A stretch of 64,000 nucleotides of DNA from Hemibagrus wyckioides. Its lineage: Eukaryota; Chordata; Actinopteri; Siluriformes; Bagridae. The position numbers were made by a program, and so were the translations under genes. Where the stretch lies: NCBI RefSeq assembly GCF_019097595.1, contig NC_080717.1, positions 15,789,836-15,853,835 on the forward strand, given 5' to 3'. Below are positions 1 to 11,600 of this stretch, one piece after another (positions within the stretch are counted from its first letter, which is position 1; every line of letters begins with the position of its first letter). Below the pieces are notes generated by a model, which did no database searches, was not told the DNA's origin, and saw nothing but the letters and a program-made list of their open reading frames with translations.

Positions 1-3000
1 CTATACTTAAGGGGACATTTGGTAGCCACCAAGAAATACTAACATAAACTGGCACCACCCCCACCTTCATCCCTATGCATCCTCAAACAAATCTTATGCT
101 TTCAAATTCGTTGCCACGAATGCATCATAGCCGGATTAGATTTTCCCTAGATGTGCTTTATTCCAAAATACACAGAATATACAAGACAACTGTTCAGTGA
201 GTGCACCACTTCTGCAAGACAAGCCGGGCCTATTTTTCAAAGGCTGTTGTGACATGTTTAATAACATCTGGCTATGATTATGTCATTTCAGTACATTAAA
301 TGATGCTGCTAATGAATGCCAGTAAAACAGTGAAGCTGATCGTCTAAATCACAGGGCCTCAGAGACCTATTCAAGCACTGTCAACAGCCTCAGCCATCCC
401 ATCCTCACCCACCGCAAAAGCATCCACCATCAGCAGTTAGCACTTAGCTAATGGCTCCCTTTTGGTTGATATAATTGCACAATGATTAGCTTTGCGCTCT
501 CAAAGTTTCACACTTCACCTTGTGTTGCTGCAGCACTGCTAGCACGGCTCTGGCCTCAGAACATAAGTGACAGACTGCATGCTAATGGCGATGGCACTCA
601 GACACGTACAAAATGACACCTCGCGTTGTTGATTCTACCTGTGTGTGCACATATACATTTAATTAACACTAATCCAATTGACAACCCCTATTTCCTGCCA
701 AGCAAGGTGTCAAGAGACAAAAAAGTGGTTATAGAGAACAAATTTGATTATTTTTAATTAAAAGGTGACATGCAAAGGAGGTTTGTGTACATGTATGAGT
801 AATTAATAGAATAAAGGAATTACTTTTTTTTGCTGTAGATCCAAGTTACTGGCCTTTGGGCAACCAATCAGTACTGCATTTGTCTCAACAATTATGTTCA
901 TAAACTAACGTTCCAAAAAGGTAACAAGCAATTTTTAACAAACAATATCATCTCAATACATAAACCCCTGCTGTAGCCCCTCCTTACAATGTGGGGGGAA
1001 ATTGCTGTCAATTTGAATGTCTGATGAGATTCACCACAGTCTGTTTCTGGCAGGCTGAGCATATGGGGGTGAGAGGGGACTGATGGGGTGAAGAGGCTCC
1101 GCCATCAATCTCACCTACTCTTCCCCAATCAGTTACCACAAGGGTTACCACCTTTTCCTACGGTTGTTATTAGGATATGCTACTCTGGGAGATCCATGCA
1201 GCAAATAAACTAACCGCCACCACTGTACAAGTCAGTGGGGATGGAGTGTAGTCAGTGTGATTAAGTGTAATTAAATACAATACAATACAATGATGCATTA
1301 TAATCAACAGCATCATTGCTGTTTATAAAGACCTTCATGTGATGAGAACGACAGGTAGTACGTAGTAAATATAGAGTAGTACATAGTAAGTGTATTGTAT
1401 ATAGTGAAGAAAGTAAAGATGTGCTGCTATGCTTATTGGCAAGGTCTTTTTCAAAATAGTGCTCTTATCGTACAAAATTCCAAAAGGCTGCATAACATGG
1501 CCAATGGCAGTCGGCATTTTCAACAGATGAAGTATTGTCCCCATCGCATTTTTTTGGTCCTTCTACAAAAATGTAAATGTGAAACATGTTAGCAAATGGG
1601 AGCCCTGATGTCGCAGCAAATGACCAGTTTCAGCAGGAGCTGATAAAATCGCTGACAGCTAAACAGACAAACACAGGGATTTTGCTACTATGATCATTTT
1701 AAGAGCACACACTTAAGAACAATCATTGAAGAGATTATTCAAAAGTTTTCCCATTTTCTCTAATATCACATCAGTGATATTAGATTCATATTCTTGCAAA
1801 AGGTTTCATTTCATCCGTAACTTTTCCTTAAATCAGCAGTAGGGCAGTTGAGGAGAGGGAAAACACCTGAGACCACAAGACACAGTAGATGCCCTAGCCA
1901 TTTGTTCAAAACCTCTGGGTAAGCTCTTAAATGCCAAGCGTTTGCCCCTTCATTTGCCCCTCTCCCTCTTGCATGCACTAGCATAAAAACGTCAAGTTAA
2001 ATAGCACCCCTGAAGTTAAGTAATTATTTCTTTCCGAAGCCGCACTGCATGTTCTCCAGGAAGCCAGGTATTGAAATGCATAAAAAAAGCCAGTAGCGAT
2101 AAGCTAAATGCACCCCACAGACAGACCACCTCGCCACAGAGACACCTAAGCAGCTATGGCTTTGACATAATTTTTCATCGTGTCTACCACCCGCTTTGCC
2201 ATCTGCGATTTTGCCCAGGCAACATCAAACTAATCCTGAGAATTCAGAGCCAGGAGAAAAACGGAGAGAAAAGCTGATGTAGACGAAGGGGGCACCGTTA
2301 AGTGTAGTAGAGTGTGCTAGTGTCGCAGGTTGGGTGGCAGAGCTTAACAACGCACTACGACTGAGGCACCAGACAGGTAATGTTTTTTTCCTCACCAGCT
2401 TTTTCAGTGTGGTGCCATTGGTACTGCCATGTGTGTTGGCGGGGCCGCCCTGGCCGCCAAGTCCGCTCACATTCGCATCAATTACAGCGGATGAGCCTGA
2501 CAACCATAATTACACACCGCTGACGCTGATTATGCGCAGCCTGTCATGGAGACTGGCAAGGCACCTATTTTGGTGCACTCGTTCTAGCAGTCAGTTGTCA
2601 GGGCAGAGTGGCGGAGCAAGAGCGGACCCTCCGCTGGGGTGAGCAGAGGGGAATTTTTTTTGGAGGCGGAGGCGGTGGGTAGAGAGCTTACTCTGCAGTT
2701 CACCCCGTCCTCCTGTGCTCTTCCTCAACAGGCAGGTCTTGGCTCAGCTCCCACTGGCTGCTTAAGCTTATGCATGAACATCCCCTGTGGTAGTATCTTA
2801 ATTGATGAGGATTGATAGGGATTTAAATGTGACTCCTTCATCAAACAACAGTCAAGTGTATGCACAAGGCATGTAAGCTGAAGAGTATCAGGATGGAATG
2901 CAAAGATAGATTATGAGAAAATAGATGGAAAAAAATAGAAACCTAGGTACCTAGGAGACAGAGTTAGAGTCCCAATGAATGAATTGTCATCAATATTTAA

Positions 3001-3294
3001 TCTTCTGTCTGAGCAAGGCAAATGAAATATTCAATGTTTGTATGGGGAAATTGTGACTGTGGATTTTTTTTTTGCTATTGTCTATAGAAGAATTACATAT
3101 CTGAACCTCCCATACATATACACAGTGTAAACTTGAGCAGTTTATGACTTATCCAGGTCTTCCTTAGCCACCGGATCAACTATTTGAAAGCGTAGATGCA
3201 CACAGTGGCCGAGTTCACTATAAATCTCTTTAAACTATCTTATCTTCAGTAAAAGCCTTATCTTGGTCTGGGTCACAGAGTCTACCCTCGAAAG

Positions 3295-3480
3295 CCAGTT
3301 AACCTACCAGCATGTTTTTGGGTGAAACTGATGAGACTGGAAAATCCAGAAGAAACCCATGCAGATATTGGCAGAACATATCAAACTCCACAGAGTAACA
3401 GTAGCCCGAGTGTAGGTTCAAACTAGGGACCTTGGAGCTGTAAAGTGTCAGTGCTACCCACTGTGCATGCATGCTGTCCA
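3295..3480 (-). mobile_element. V-SINE-like tRNA-derived SINE remnant
   Basis: Read on the minus strand, the segment begins with a tRNA-like head (a 'gtgggtagcac' type stretch and a B-box-like 'ggttcaaac' core visible on the complementary side). It continues into the block common in fish V-SINEs that reads approximately 'ctctgtggagtttgatatg...tgggtttcttctgg' and 'ccaaaaacatgctggt'. The copy is diverged and lacks a clear tail. Family naming (V-SINE: DANA/Mermaid/HE1 type) is from memory of the central domain; the SINE nature is more certain than the subfamily. Confidence 0.6.
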
Positions 3481-5619
3481 TAAAGCTGAACTATTTCTTG
3501 CTAGTCCAGTTACAGAATAGTTTCTTTTAGTCCTACTCTTCCCTGAAACACACAAACACACAAACTCATCCACAATTAAACAGACACATATGTTAGCAGT
3601 ATCTCCCGTCTAGTTATAATTCTGGATTCTGTGAGGGCTTCAACCCAGACACTATGAGTCTAGTGTCAGCTCTTGCAAAGACTGCAGACAGACTCAAATC
3701 ATGTCAGCCCATGACCATTGTGCACTGAGTATATAAAGCCACGGATCGGCAGAAAATATGTTACTGTTTTCAAGAGCAAACTGTACATTTAACACTCAAT
3801 GTTTGCTACAATTCAATGATATGTGACGGAGCTGTAGAATATAATTTTGTGGACATGATGTGCAAAAAGGAAAGCAAAAAAAATTGGGCGTGTTATAGAG
3901 TCCTTTTGAAAGAAGCTACCACCAAACCTTGAGATGAGGCATGATGTGTATAAATCTTTGATCATATTTTTCAAGGCCTTTCATGATTCTGAACTGCCGA
4001 TAGAAGAAGAGTATATAATAATTGTATGCATTCATAAAGCCTTCACTGAAAAACATATTCAACAAAGAAGGGTGTTGCTGTATTTTTAGTGGTACATTAT
4101 TTTTTTCACAAGTTCTAAAGACTTATTTACCCCCTACATATTTCCTACATTTCATCTCACATGTTTAAGATTTATTGTGCCACATCCTTTTTCTTATTTC
4201 TTTTTACTTTCCAAACCATTCAGATTCAAAGCGTTACGATAATGAAACCATTTTACTTTCTGCCCCAATAAACAACAAACACAAGAAAACATCAAATCAG
4301 ATACCAAGAAGCAGGCCAAGAGATTTGCCCAGAAGTATTATGGCGATAAGAGCATTTAATCCTTCCACGTCGGCTCTCACTCTGACAAACTCTACAAAGA
4401 CAGAAACACAGACACAAGCTCACAAAGGTTGTCCTTCAGTAATAACAATCTGTCGAGCCCTTGGCCTTAAGGCCTTGCTTTTTTATTTCCAGTCCATTGT
4501 CATATTGCCTATCGACATGTTAGATTAAACAAAATTTTCACGTCAATTAAATGAGTGCTGCCTGCATGATTAGCAGATCCCACTAATTCCCCCCCCCCCT
4601 TTTTCCACCACCGCCATTTTCCACATGGACGAGCAGCAAAGAGGGCTTTGTCCAGCAGGGCCCCCATCAAACATGTCAAAGATGGGTCTTTACCGCCTTC
4701 TCAGCCTGCTCCCATTCTCCTCGGGGAGAAGATGAGGAAGACAGGGACTGAGGGGAGGAGTGGAGACAGGATGCGCTCTGATTGTGAGGGGGTTGGACTC
4801 AGTGTTAAGGGTGTTCCCCGTGGTCCAAGGCCGCCCATTGACGGGGAGCAACGAAAATGCAAACAGTGTGTGCTGGACACCCATGTAAGGGCTACATTCA
4901 CCTACTCCCACACGTGCACCATCGTCAATAATTACCCAACCAGCCAAAGCACTCTCAGTACCCTCCTCTTTCCTCAGACTCTTTGTGTCTTTCTTCATGG
5001 GCATGTGTTTGTTTGCTTCGCCTTAATTGACTTGATCTCTGTCGCATCTCTAAGGCTGATGTCCCAGTGTCTGGCAGACTCAGTGCATTTGAGATGAAGC
5101 CTAAAAATCAGGAGAACCAGTCTGGTCTAAGGCTGAAATTGGCAGATACTTGTAACTTAAGTTGAAGTGATGTACATTTGTTTCATGCACATGTTCGAAA
5201 TAAAAGAGACATAAAATAATTAAAAAAAAAAGAAAAAAGACAAGCATGATCTTTCCTTGTATACTTTCCCCACTGCTTTAAGAAATAAGCATTATTTGAT
5301 TTAATAATAGAAAAACTAACCAAAAGCCAAAATTTCAAGATTTGTTTTTGACAAATCCAAATCTCTTTCTAAATCATCACCAGCCATTTTTCAGTACTTC
5401 CAGATACCTCAAGAAAAGTTCAAATTTCCAGGTTTCTTTAAGATAAAAACAAAGACTGAGGCTGTGTGGTGCTGGAGCATTCATGCAGATGCATTCTGTA
5501 TACACCAGAGAGTGGGAAAGGGAAATTTTAGTGTGCTACTATGGGAAGAATTATATATGCACAGAATTGAGAGTACAGTGCAGTCACTCTATCATTCATT
5601 CAGAAATCCTCTCTACCCA

Positions 5620-5683
5620 CCCTCTCTCCCTCTCTCCCTCTCTCCCTCTCTCCCTCTCTCCCTCTCTCTCTCTCTCTCTCTCT
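5620..5683. repeat. (CCCT/CT)n microsatellite
   Basis: Tandem ccctct units passing into pure ct repeats. They generate spurious Ser/Leu/Pro-rich open frames on the plus strand and Arg/Glu-rich frames on the minus strand, none of which is a gene. Confidence 0.95.
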
Positions 5684-5764
5684 TGGCGGTGTTTTCCCTG
5701 CAGGCTGTGTGAATCTAGTGCATGAGTCTGTGAGCATGTGGAGCACCACAGTGTGCTCTGTATA

Positions 5765-5809
5765 AGTGTGTATGTGTGTATGTTTGTGTGTGTGTGTGCG
5801 TGCGTGTGT
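5765..5809. repeat. (TG)n microsatellite, interrupted
   Basis: Imperfect tg repeat with ta and cg interruptions, about 80 bp after the ct array. Confidence 0.9.
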
Positions 5810-5962
5810 CCTGGTAAAGCTCAAATCTGAAGGTATTTTAATTAATGAAAACAATTTCCTTGGATTTCATCTCAGTTCATTTGTAGAAACATTATCTCAA
5901 ATCCTTGTCCTAAATACAACTATAACTTTTCATTTTAACATGCAAAATCCTTATAAATTACA

Positions 5963-5985
5963 TTCACACACACACACACACACAC

Positions 5986-6032
<47 letters not shown>

Positions 6033-6051
6033 AACAGACAGAGAGAGAGAG
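5963..6051. repeat. Compound (CA)n(GA)n microsatellite
   Basis: Pure ca repeat followed by ga repeat, then gaca/caaacaga variants and a final ga run. Confidence 0.95.
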
Positions 6052-7195
6052 GCATCTTGATTACTAATTCTGTTATCTGTCCCACATGCTACTTTCTAGA
6101 AGAAGTGAGGAGAACTTGAGAAGTGACACTAATTCTAAGAAAAATGTTAATGGTCAGTGTCCTATTCAATATATTTTGGGAATCAAGGACATGCATCTGC
6201 TCCACTGAGGCTCTTATTCACTTACATACTATAAATACATCTAAACATTCTTTCTATAGGGTGTGAATGAGCAGCTTACTACATATAACCATTACCTCAT
6301 AACTCTAATCCATCTAACCTGGCACAAGTTTTATTTTAGTTGAAAACAGAATATTTTTCTCTTTATGTTCAAATGTAGCTCGTCCAAAGAAGCAAACATT
6401 TCAGTATAAATGTAAGGTTAAATGTGTTAAAAGTTTTTATTCAAGCAATATATCTAACAACATTTCTGACACCAATTGACAGTCAGTGAGTATGAATTAT
6501 ATATTTTTTTAATGTTGCAAGCTGAAAACAATGGTCATCAGTAATTCTTTTTTCTGTTTGAAACTGATCTGTTCTTTTCAATTCTAACAGCATACTGCTA
6601 AAAAAAATTACAGACTGAGGGGACAAGACACCTATAGATTACATTTTACGTGTGTTAGCAAGAGTAGGGATTGAATGCAAATGTCAAACATACGATCATG
6701 AACACAACAAACAGAGGTTCAGACATGGGGGTGGGGGGGTTTGATTCTGTTTCAAGACATACAATTGGGTACAGGCCTGATGTTATTAAATAAATCATGG
6801 AGAAAAGGACCCCATGTGTTCACAGGAAGTTGGCCTTGGTCTGGCACTAATTGGAAGCGGCGACGTGATCTGATGAAACCGCAGAAATATTTTGCTTTGT
6901 CACAATTAGTATACTTAAGCATGACCGCACTCACTTCAGCCTTAATTAACGTACGGACCGAACCCAACTCATAGACCAGAGGATACAAGCTGAGTTTAAA
7001 CACAAACCTTAACCTTTACCTGTGCAGAGTGCAAAGTTCTCTACGCAGTGGAATTACAGCACAAATCAGAATGACAGTAGGTTTTCAAGAATTTCCTTTA
7101 TAGAAGAAAAAGCTACAACAAAAGCTCTTATGACTCAGAGCCATCAAAATGGGGAACACATTCCATCAATAGAATAGATCGATATAGCGTCTTAC

Positions 7196-7254
7196 CTCTC
7201 GGACCGCTCAATCAGACTTGATATATGTCTTGTGTGGGCAGGTTCAGTGAGCCT
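7196..7254 (-). CDS. Candidate internal exon of an unidentified minus-strand gene
   Basis: On the minus strand a pyrimidine-rich tract ending tttctctctgcag precedes this 59-bp segment and a strong donor (gag|gtaag context) follows it. Only one of the three frames is open across the whole segment. It gives about 19 residues beginning RLTEPAHTRHISS and ending IERSE; the other two frames hit stops. I do not recognise the peptide. The incoming phase of the open frame is 0, which matches a possible upstream donor in the CpG-rich block near 11.09 kb on the same strand. A 59-bp open frame alone is weak evidence, so the call depends mainly on splice-site quality. Confidence 0.3.
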
Positions 7255-10200
7255 CTGCAGAGAGAAAACATAAAAGTCTGTTTTCAGCATCTGACACTAA
7301 TAGCATATGATCAGCCTCAGTAACCTTATGAGATAGCTACTCCCTTTCTGCCCATCATTCATAAGTACCTCCGAATATAAAGTCTATCAAAGCCAAATCC
7401 CATGCCACTGTAGCTGCCAAGGGAAGCAATAGAAACTTGAAACATCCTTTTCTTGCTTTTATTATTTACTGGATGAATAAGATCAGGTGCAATATGGAGG
7501 TAATATTGAGATATTTGACACATATGAGTTAATAGACTTCTAGAACAAAACAATTCATGTTGAATCATTTTGATATACAAATAAATCTACTTCAAACACC
7601 AATGAGAACATTGGACATTGCTCTATGAACTAAAGGTTAAGGATTTATTTAGCTAAAATGATTATTTTTGATTAAAAGTTATTTCATTGGGAAAATTATC
7701 ATAACGTTGATCGACAAAAAATACTTTATATTATATTAAATATATTAAAAAATACTTAAAGAAGTAAAGAATGCAGAGGTTAGAGGTCCACTGTCCTAAC
7801 CTTGTTCAAATCAACCAGTCAATTGATGGTTTATTTGTATGTTGTGAAACAAAGAGTCAGATTTTCACTAAAACGTGATAACCTTCTCCACCTTTATTTA
7901 GAATGTGAGGCATGGTGTCCAATAATTCAGTTAAAAAAGTCAAGCTGTGTTGTAAGTGCATCATCCTCAAAACCTGTAGCAGATTCAAAGTTTCTATGAG
8001 AAAAAAGAAGAACCTTCCAAGCGCACCCATCCATGGCACACCCCCTCCACCCCAAACTGCATGCTGTCCCCCAGGGGGAGCTGCACCTCCTGACCTCCTC
8101 CTCCATGGGGGTCAAAGGGAATTTAACACGAGGGTCCCACATTCCTCCAAGGTGATAATTGCTGTTGCTCTCTGCAGGGGGCCTTCAGGCAGTGGGTAAA
8201 CAGGAGGAGAAAAAGACCCACCCCCACCCTATACACACACTAACACACACACACACTGAAATTTAAACACACCGTGCACAGATGACACACATGAATTATG
8301 GCATCAACTGATGGTGTGACGCCAGTCACAACGACATAGGGTGGTGACGTTTTTTCCACGTTCTCTCCCAAGTGTGCAGCTGTTAGGCCCAATGTAAACA
8401 GCACAGCACTTCACACCTCCAGCCAGACTCCTATGAACACTCTCCATGCTAATAAGATTTATTGAAAACTTCCAGCGAGACCCATCATAAGACAAAAACA
8501 TCACAATGACTTAATTACCCCCCTTCATCATCTAAACCGCACACCCAGTGGTCTCTGATGGAGAAGTCCTTGGTGCTAGCTGATTGATGAACCATGCCAA
8601 GGATGAGCTCTCTCTCATTCATCCACTGCTGAGAGGAGGTGCACTGCTCCTTTCCTATTATCATGAGCATTCATGAAAGTTGTCCTAAAAGCATAAAATG
8701 TTTGTCAAAAAAAGCTTTATAGAGTATTTTTAAAGCAAGTGCTGATTTCGCAGTGTTACTAAACTCTCCTTCCTTTACTTATAACATAAAGTCATAAGAG
8801 AAAAAAATTCATGCATGGCCCATTAAGAGACTTCTGTCTCCTGAGCCTCGACCCTATTCTCCAAAACCAACACCATGCAGGAAAACAAGCTCCCCAGTTT
8901 CCGCCATGATCTTTCTAATCATATCTAATCTCTCATAAACTACTGTACAAGCACAACACAGTTTAGTTAGTAGCAGACTGCCTTAAGCATTTGGTAAAGG
9001 CTATTATTTTTAAAGGCATTTCCCAGCCTATGCCCACATGTGGTTTCTGCAAGCCACACACTGAGGCTTCAGGGGTTATAAAAGCTGAGGTGGTGATTAA
9101 GAACCAGAAATAATGGCCTTCACAAAACCTGGAATGCTTTTCCAGGGCAGATGAATTGCTGACTTATTAGCCCCTCAAACTATGATCATTAGTGAAGCTA
9201 CATGCCATGTAATAAGAAAAAATTAGATGTTTTTGCCATTATGTGGAAAAGGCCTTGTGGGCTACAGGCTATTTGCTAAGCCCAGTTTTGCTCTTTTGCC
9301 TAACCTGACTACTGAATTCACCTTGTTAAAATTTGTGAGTCTTTCTACCCCCTAAATCTGGGATTAGGGTGGACAGCAGTCAGAGTGAAGCTATCCCAAT
9401 CATGCCTAGACTTTCTTTAAGCCTCTCTCCCTCTCTCCCCATTTCTCTCTCTTTCTCTCTCACTCACTCTGTCACTCTTACGCACACACACACTTGCACA
9501 CACATGCCCATCACTTTGCTCATTACAAGGGCTTCATACCTGTTAGGGCTATGGGCTTTATCTAGGATTTTCAACAGCCTCTCACTTAAAGTCTCTGGCC
9601 CAGAAGCCTGCAATCAGGACCTGGACCAGAGCTCTAAAGCTCCATACCTTTACTTCAGCAAACACACCACTTGTCCAACTAAGCCAAGATCATTAGAGTT
9701 TCGTAATGCTCTCATGGCTTCCATCTACTGCCCACACTGACCTAAGCTAATGATTAGAGAGAGAAAGGTTGGCATTTTATGTCCTTGTGGTTAATAGCTG
9801 TATCCATGGACTGTTACAGTATGTGTGTGTGTGTGTGTGTGTGTGTACCTGTGTATGTTAAATGTGTTTAGGTTGTGTGCATCTAATTGAGACGTAAGCA
9901 AAAAAAAATTTTTTTTTCCTTCAGAACTTTCTAATAAATATCCTGGATAATTTTAAACACCTGGCCATAAACCTGGAGGAATGCTAAATAAAAGCAAGGT
10001 TTCAGAGAAAGACTCCTGTCTGGCTATTACTCACCAAGACAGCAGGATTTGTAATGGTTATAACCTGGATTAGCTGGTTGAAGCAAAAATGCCCTAGCAG
10101 AGCCAACAAAGCATCATAGTAATATGTGTTTTTCACCGAGAAACTGCTAAAACTAAAAAATGAAAACAAATCTAAGAAGTCTATCTAAAGCATACGGATC

Positions 10201-11080
10201 AGTTAACTACACTAATATGGACTGTTTGTACTGTTTACAGTAAAGTAGAAATAAATTAAACATGAGTAAGCCACTGGGAGTATGCTTACTTTCTCTCGAA
10301 CTGTGAGCAAAGCCAGAGAGGAAGTGGATCTTGCTTTCTATTTTGACCCCCAATCGGGCCCCTGAGGTGACCCAGGGGACCAGACACAGCCCTGCACTGT
10401 GGTACAGCTCTAGTTTCGATTGCCTGACTCCTTCCGCCACTGCACCTGTCACCCATCAATAGACCCCCTGCCCACACCCTTTCAGCATGCTGAATATATG
10501 GCCAGGCTGAATGCCCCCACCCAGCTAATTACTGCTGGCTCCTGAGGTCTGGCTGCATTACACTGTGTGCACTACAACATCACAGCTCCAGTGTGTGCCT
10601 GCACTGTGCACTAGCCTGGGTACTCCACACACACACGAACACTCAATCCTTCACACACAAGCACTGTGACATGATGACAGATTAACGAGTGCTGTACACT
10701 CACAAACACTAGGAATAGAGTTATCACTCTGGACAGGCAGACACCACAGACTGGAGGTTTAAAGCCTCGTGCAGGACATTGTCTGTACAAAACTTAAAAA
10801 GCTACAAATATATTAGACAAGTAAGAATTGCCAAGCTTAAAAAATACGCACAGAACAAAACGTAGACGTCAAAAAGTGAATGGAAAGCATGGTGTTTAAA
10901 AACATGCAAAAAAAAAAATGACTACATTCATAATGCTTGTGTTATGTTCTAAACTAAGTCTGTTCGTATAGAAATGTACGTTGGTACAGGGCTGGCGAAG
11001 TGCATGGAATGCAATATGTCCCTTGTGCCCGATTCAGAGCCAATCTTAGATCTACTTACACACAGATGAGTAAACTCTAA
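7255..11080. other. Non-coding stretch without recognised gene
   Basis: No domain-bearing open frame. It contains short microsatellites (tg near 9824-9846, ca near 8228-8258) and a composition-balanced block at about 8.45-8.69 kb with homeodomain-type words (ttaatta, tgattgat) that could be a conserved enhancer. Nothing else is supportable. Confidence 0.55.
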
Positions 11081-11084
11081 ATTT

Positions 11085-11600
11085 ACCCTTCCGGACGCGC
11101 TACAACAAACAACACGTGATGCAGCGCGCATGGAAAAGACACGCACGCGCTCGCGCTCGCTCTGTGATTGGCTCGCGCTTCTGTCTCGCAGGAGCTCCGA
11201 CTGGGATGCGCTTAGAGGCGTCCCGCTGCGCAAGTCGCCGCAGGTAAATTTCGCACGTTATCGAGCGACGCCTGACTCGAGAAAGCCGCATTTGGGAAGA
11301 AAACATGACACGATGCACTACCCTACCCACATAAAACGACGTTTCACTACAACGTCAGCACCGCAGTCCTCACGCTTTTACTCTCCTGATTGTTTCCAGA
11401 CTACCGCACCTGCTGACAGACACCGGGCTGAGACTGAAAATCACGGGCGCATTCTCTTATCCTGGTGACGGCCAGATCATTCTGATATCCGCCAACGTAA
11501 AATAGTGGAAATGCGTTTCAAACCAGAGCCCAGTCGTCTTGCATGTGAGCTGAGACAGCTGCGCACCCGGCATCACAGAGAAAACGATAAGTCTTCGACG
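11085..11600. promoter_or_regulatory. CpG-rich promoter-like block with CCAAT box
   Basis: This is the densest CpG cluster in the left half of the window (many cgcgctcgcgc-type words around 11.12-11.30 kb, thinning to 11.6 kb), in surroundings where CpG is depleted. It contains an inverted CCAAT box (gattggc at about 11166). Donor-like sites face both ways: gccgcag|gtaaat on the plus strand (boundary about 11243/11244) and cggaagg|gtaaat on the minus strand (boundary about 11087/11086). This is what an unmethylated, possibly bidirectional, promoter with first exons looks like. No flanking gene product could be named, so the transcript could equally be non-coding. Confidence 0.5.

Larger units (their letters stand above)
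1..7195. other. Gene-poor non-coding region, left end
   Basis: No open frame here has a recognisable domain or a convincing exon structure. The longer open frames (for example 4648-5097 plus and 2225-2503 minus) have arbitrary composition and no family resemblance. The stretch contains a SINE remnant near 3.3-3.48 kb and microsatellites at 5.6-6.05 kb, listed separately. Blocks at 2.1-2.6 kb and 6.83-6.96 kb have more balanced composition and could be conserved regulatory DNA, but this cannot be tested without alignment. Confidence 0.6.

Noticed and set aside
2225..2642. Overlapping open frames on both strands near 2.2-2.6 kb
   Set aside because: No family resemblance and mutually exclusive frames; possibly a conserved non-coding block but not a gene on this evidence.
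3400..3480. tRNA-like sequence with B-box-like core
   Set aside because: It is the head of a SINE; no complete cloverleaf and no terminator context.
4648..5097. 149-codon plus-strand open frame
   Set aside because: No recognisable domain, no splice or promoter context, arbitrary composition, and overlapped by open frames on the other strand; consistent with chance in a GC-richer patch.
5464..6119. Several open frames rich in Ser/Leu, Arg/Glu or His/Thr
   Set aside because: They are translations of ct, ga, ca and tg microsatellites.
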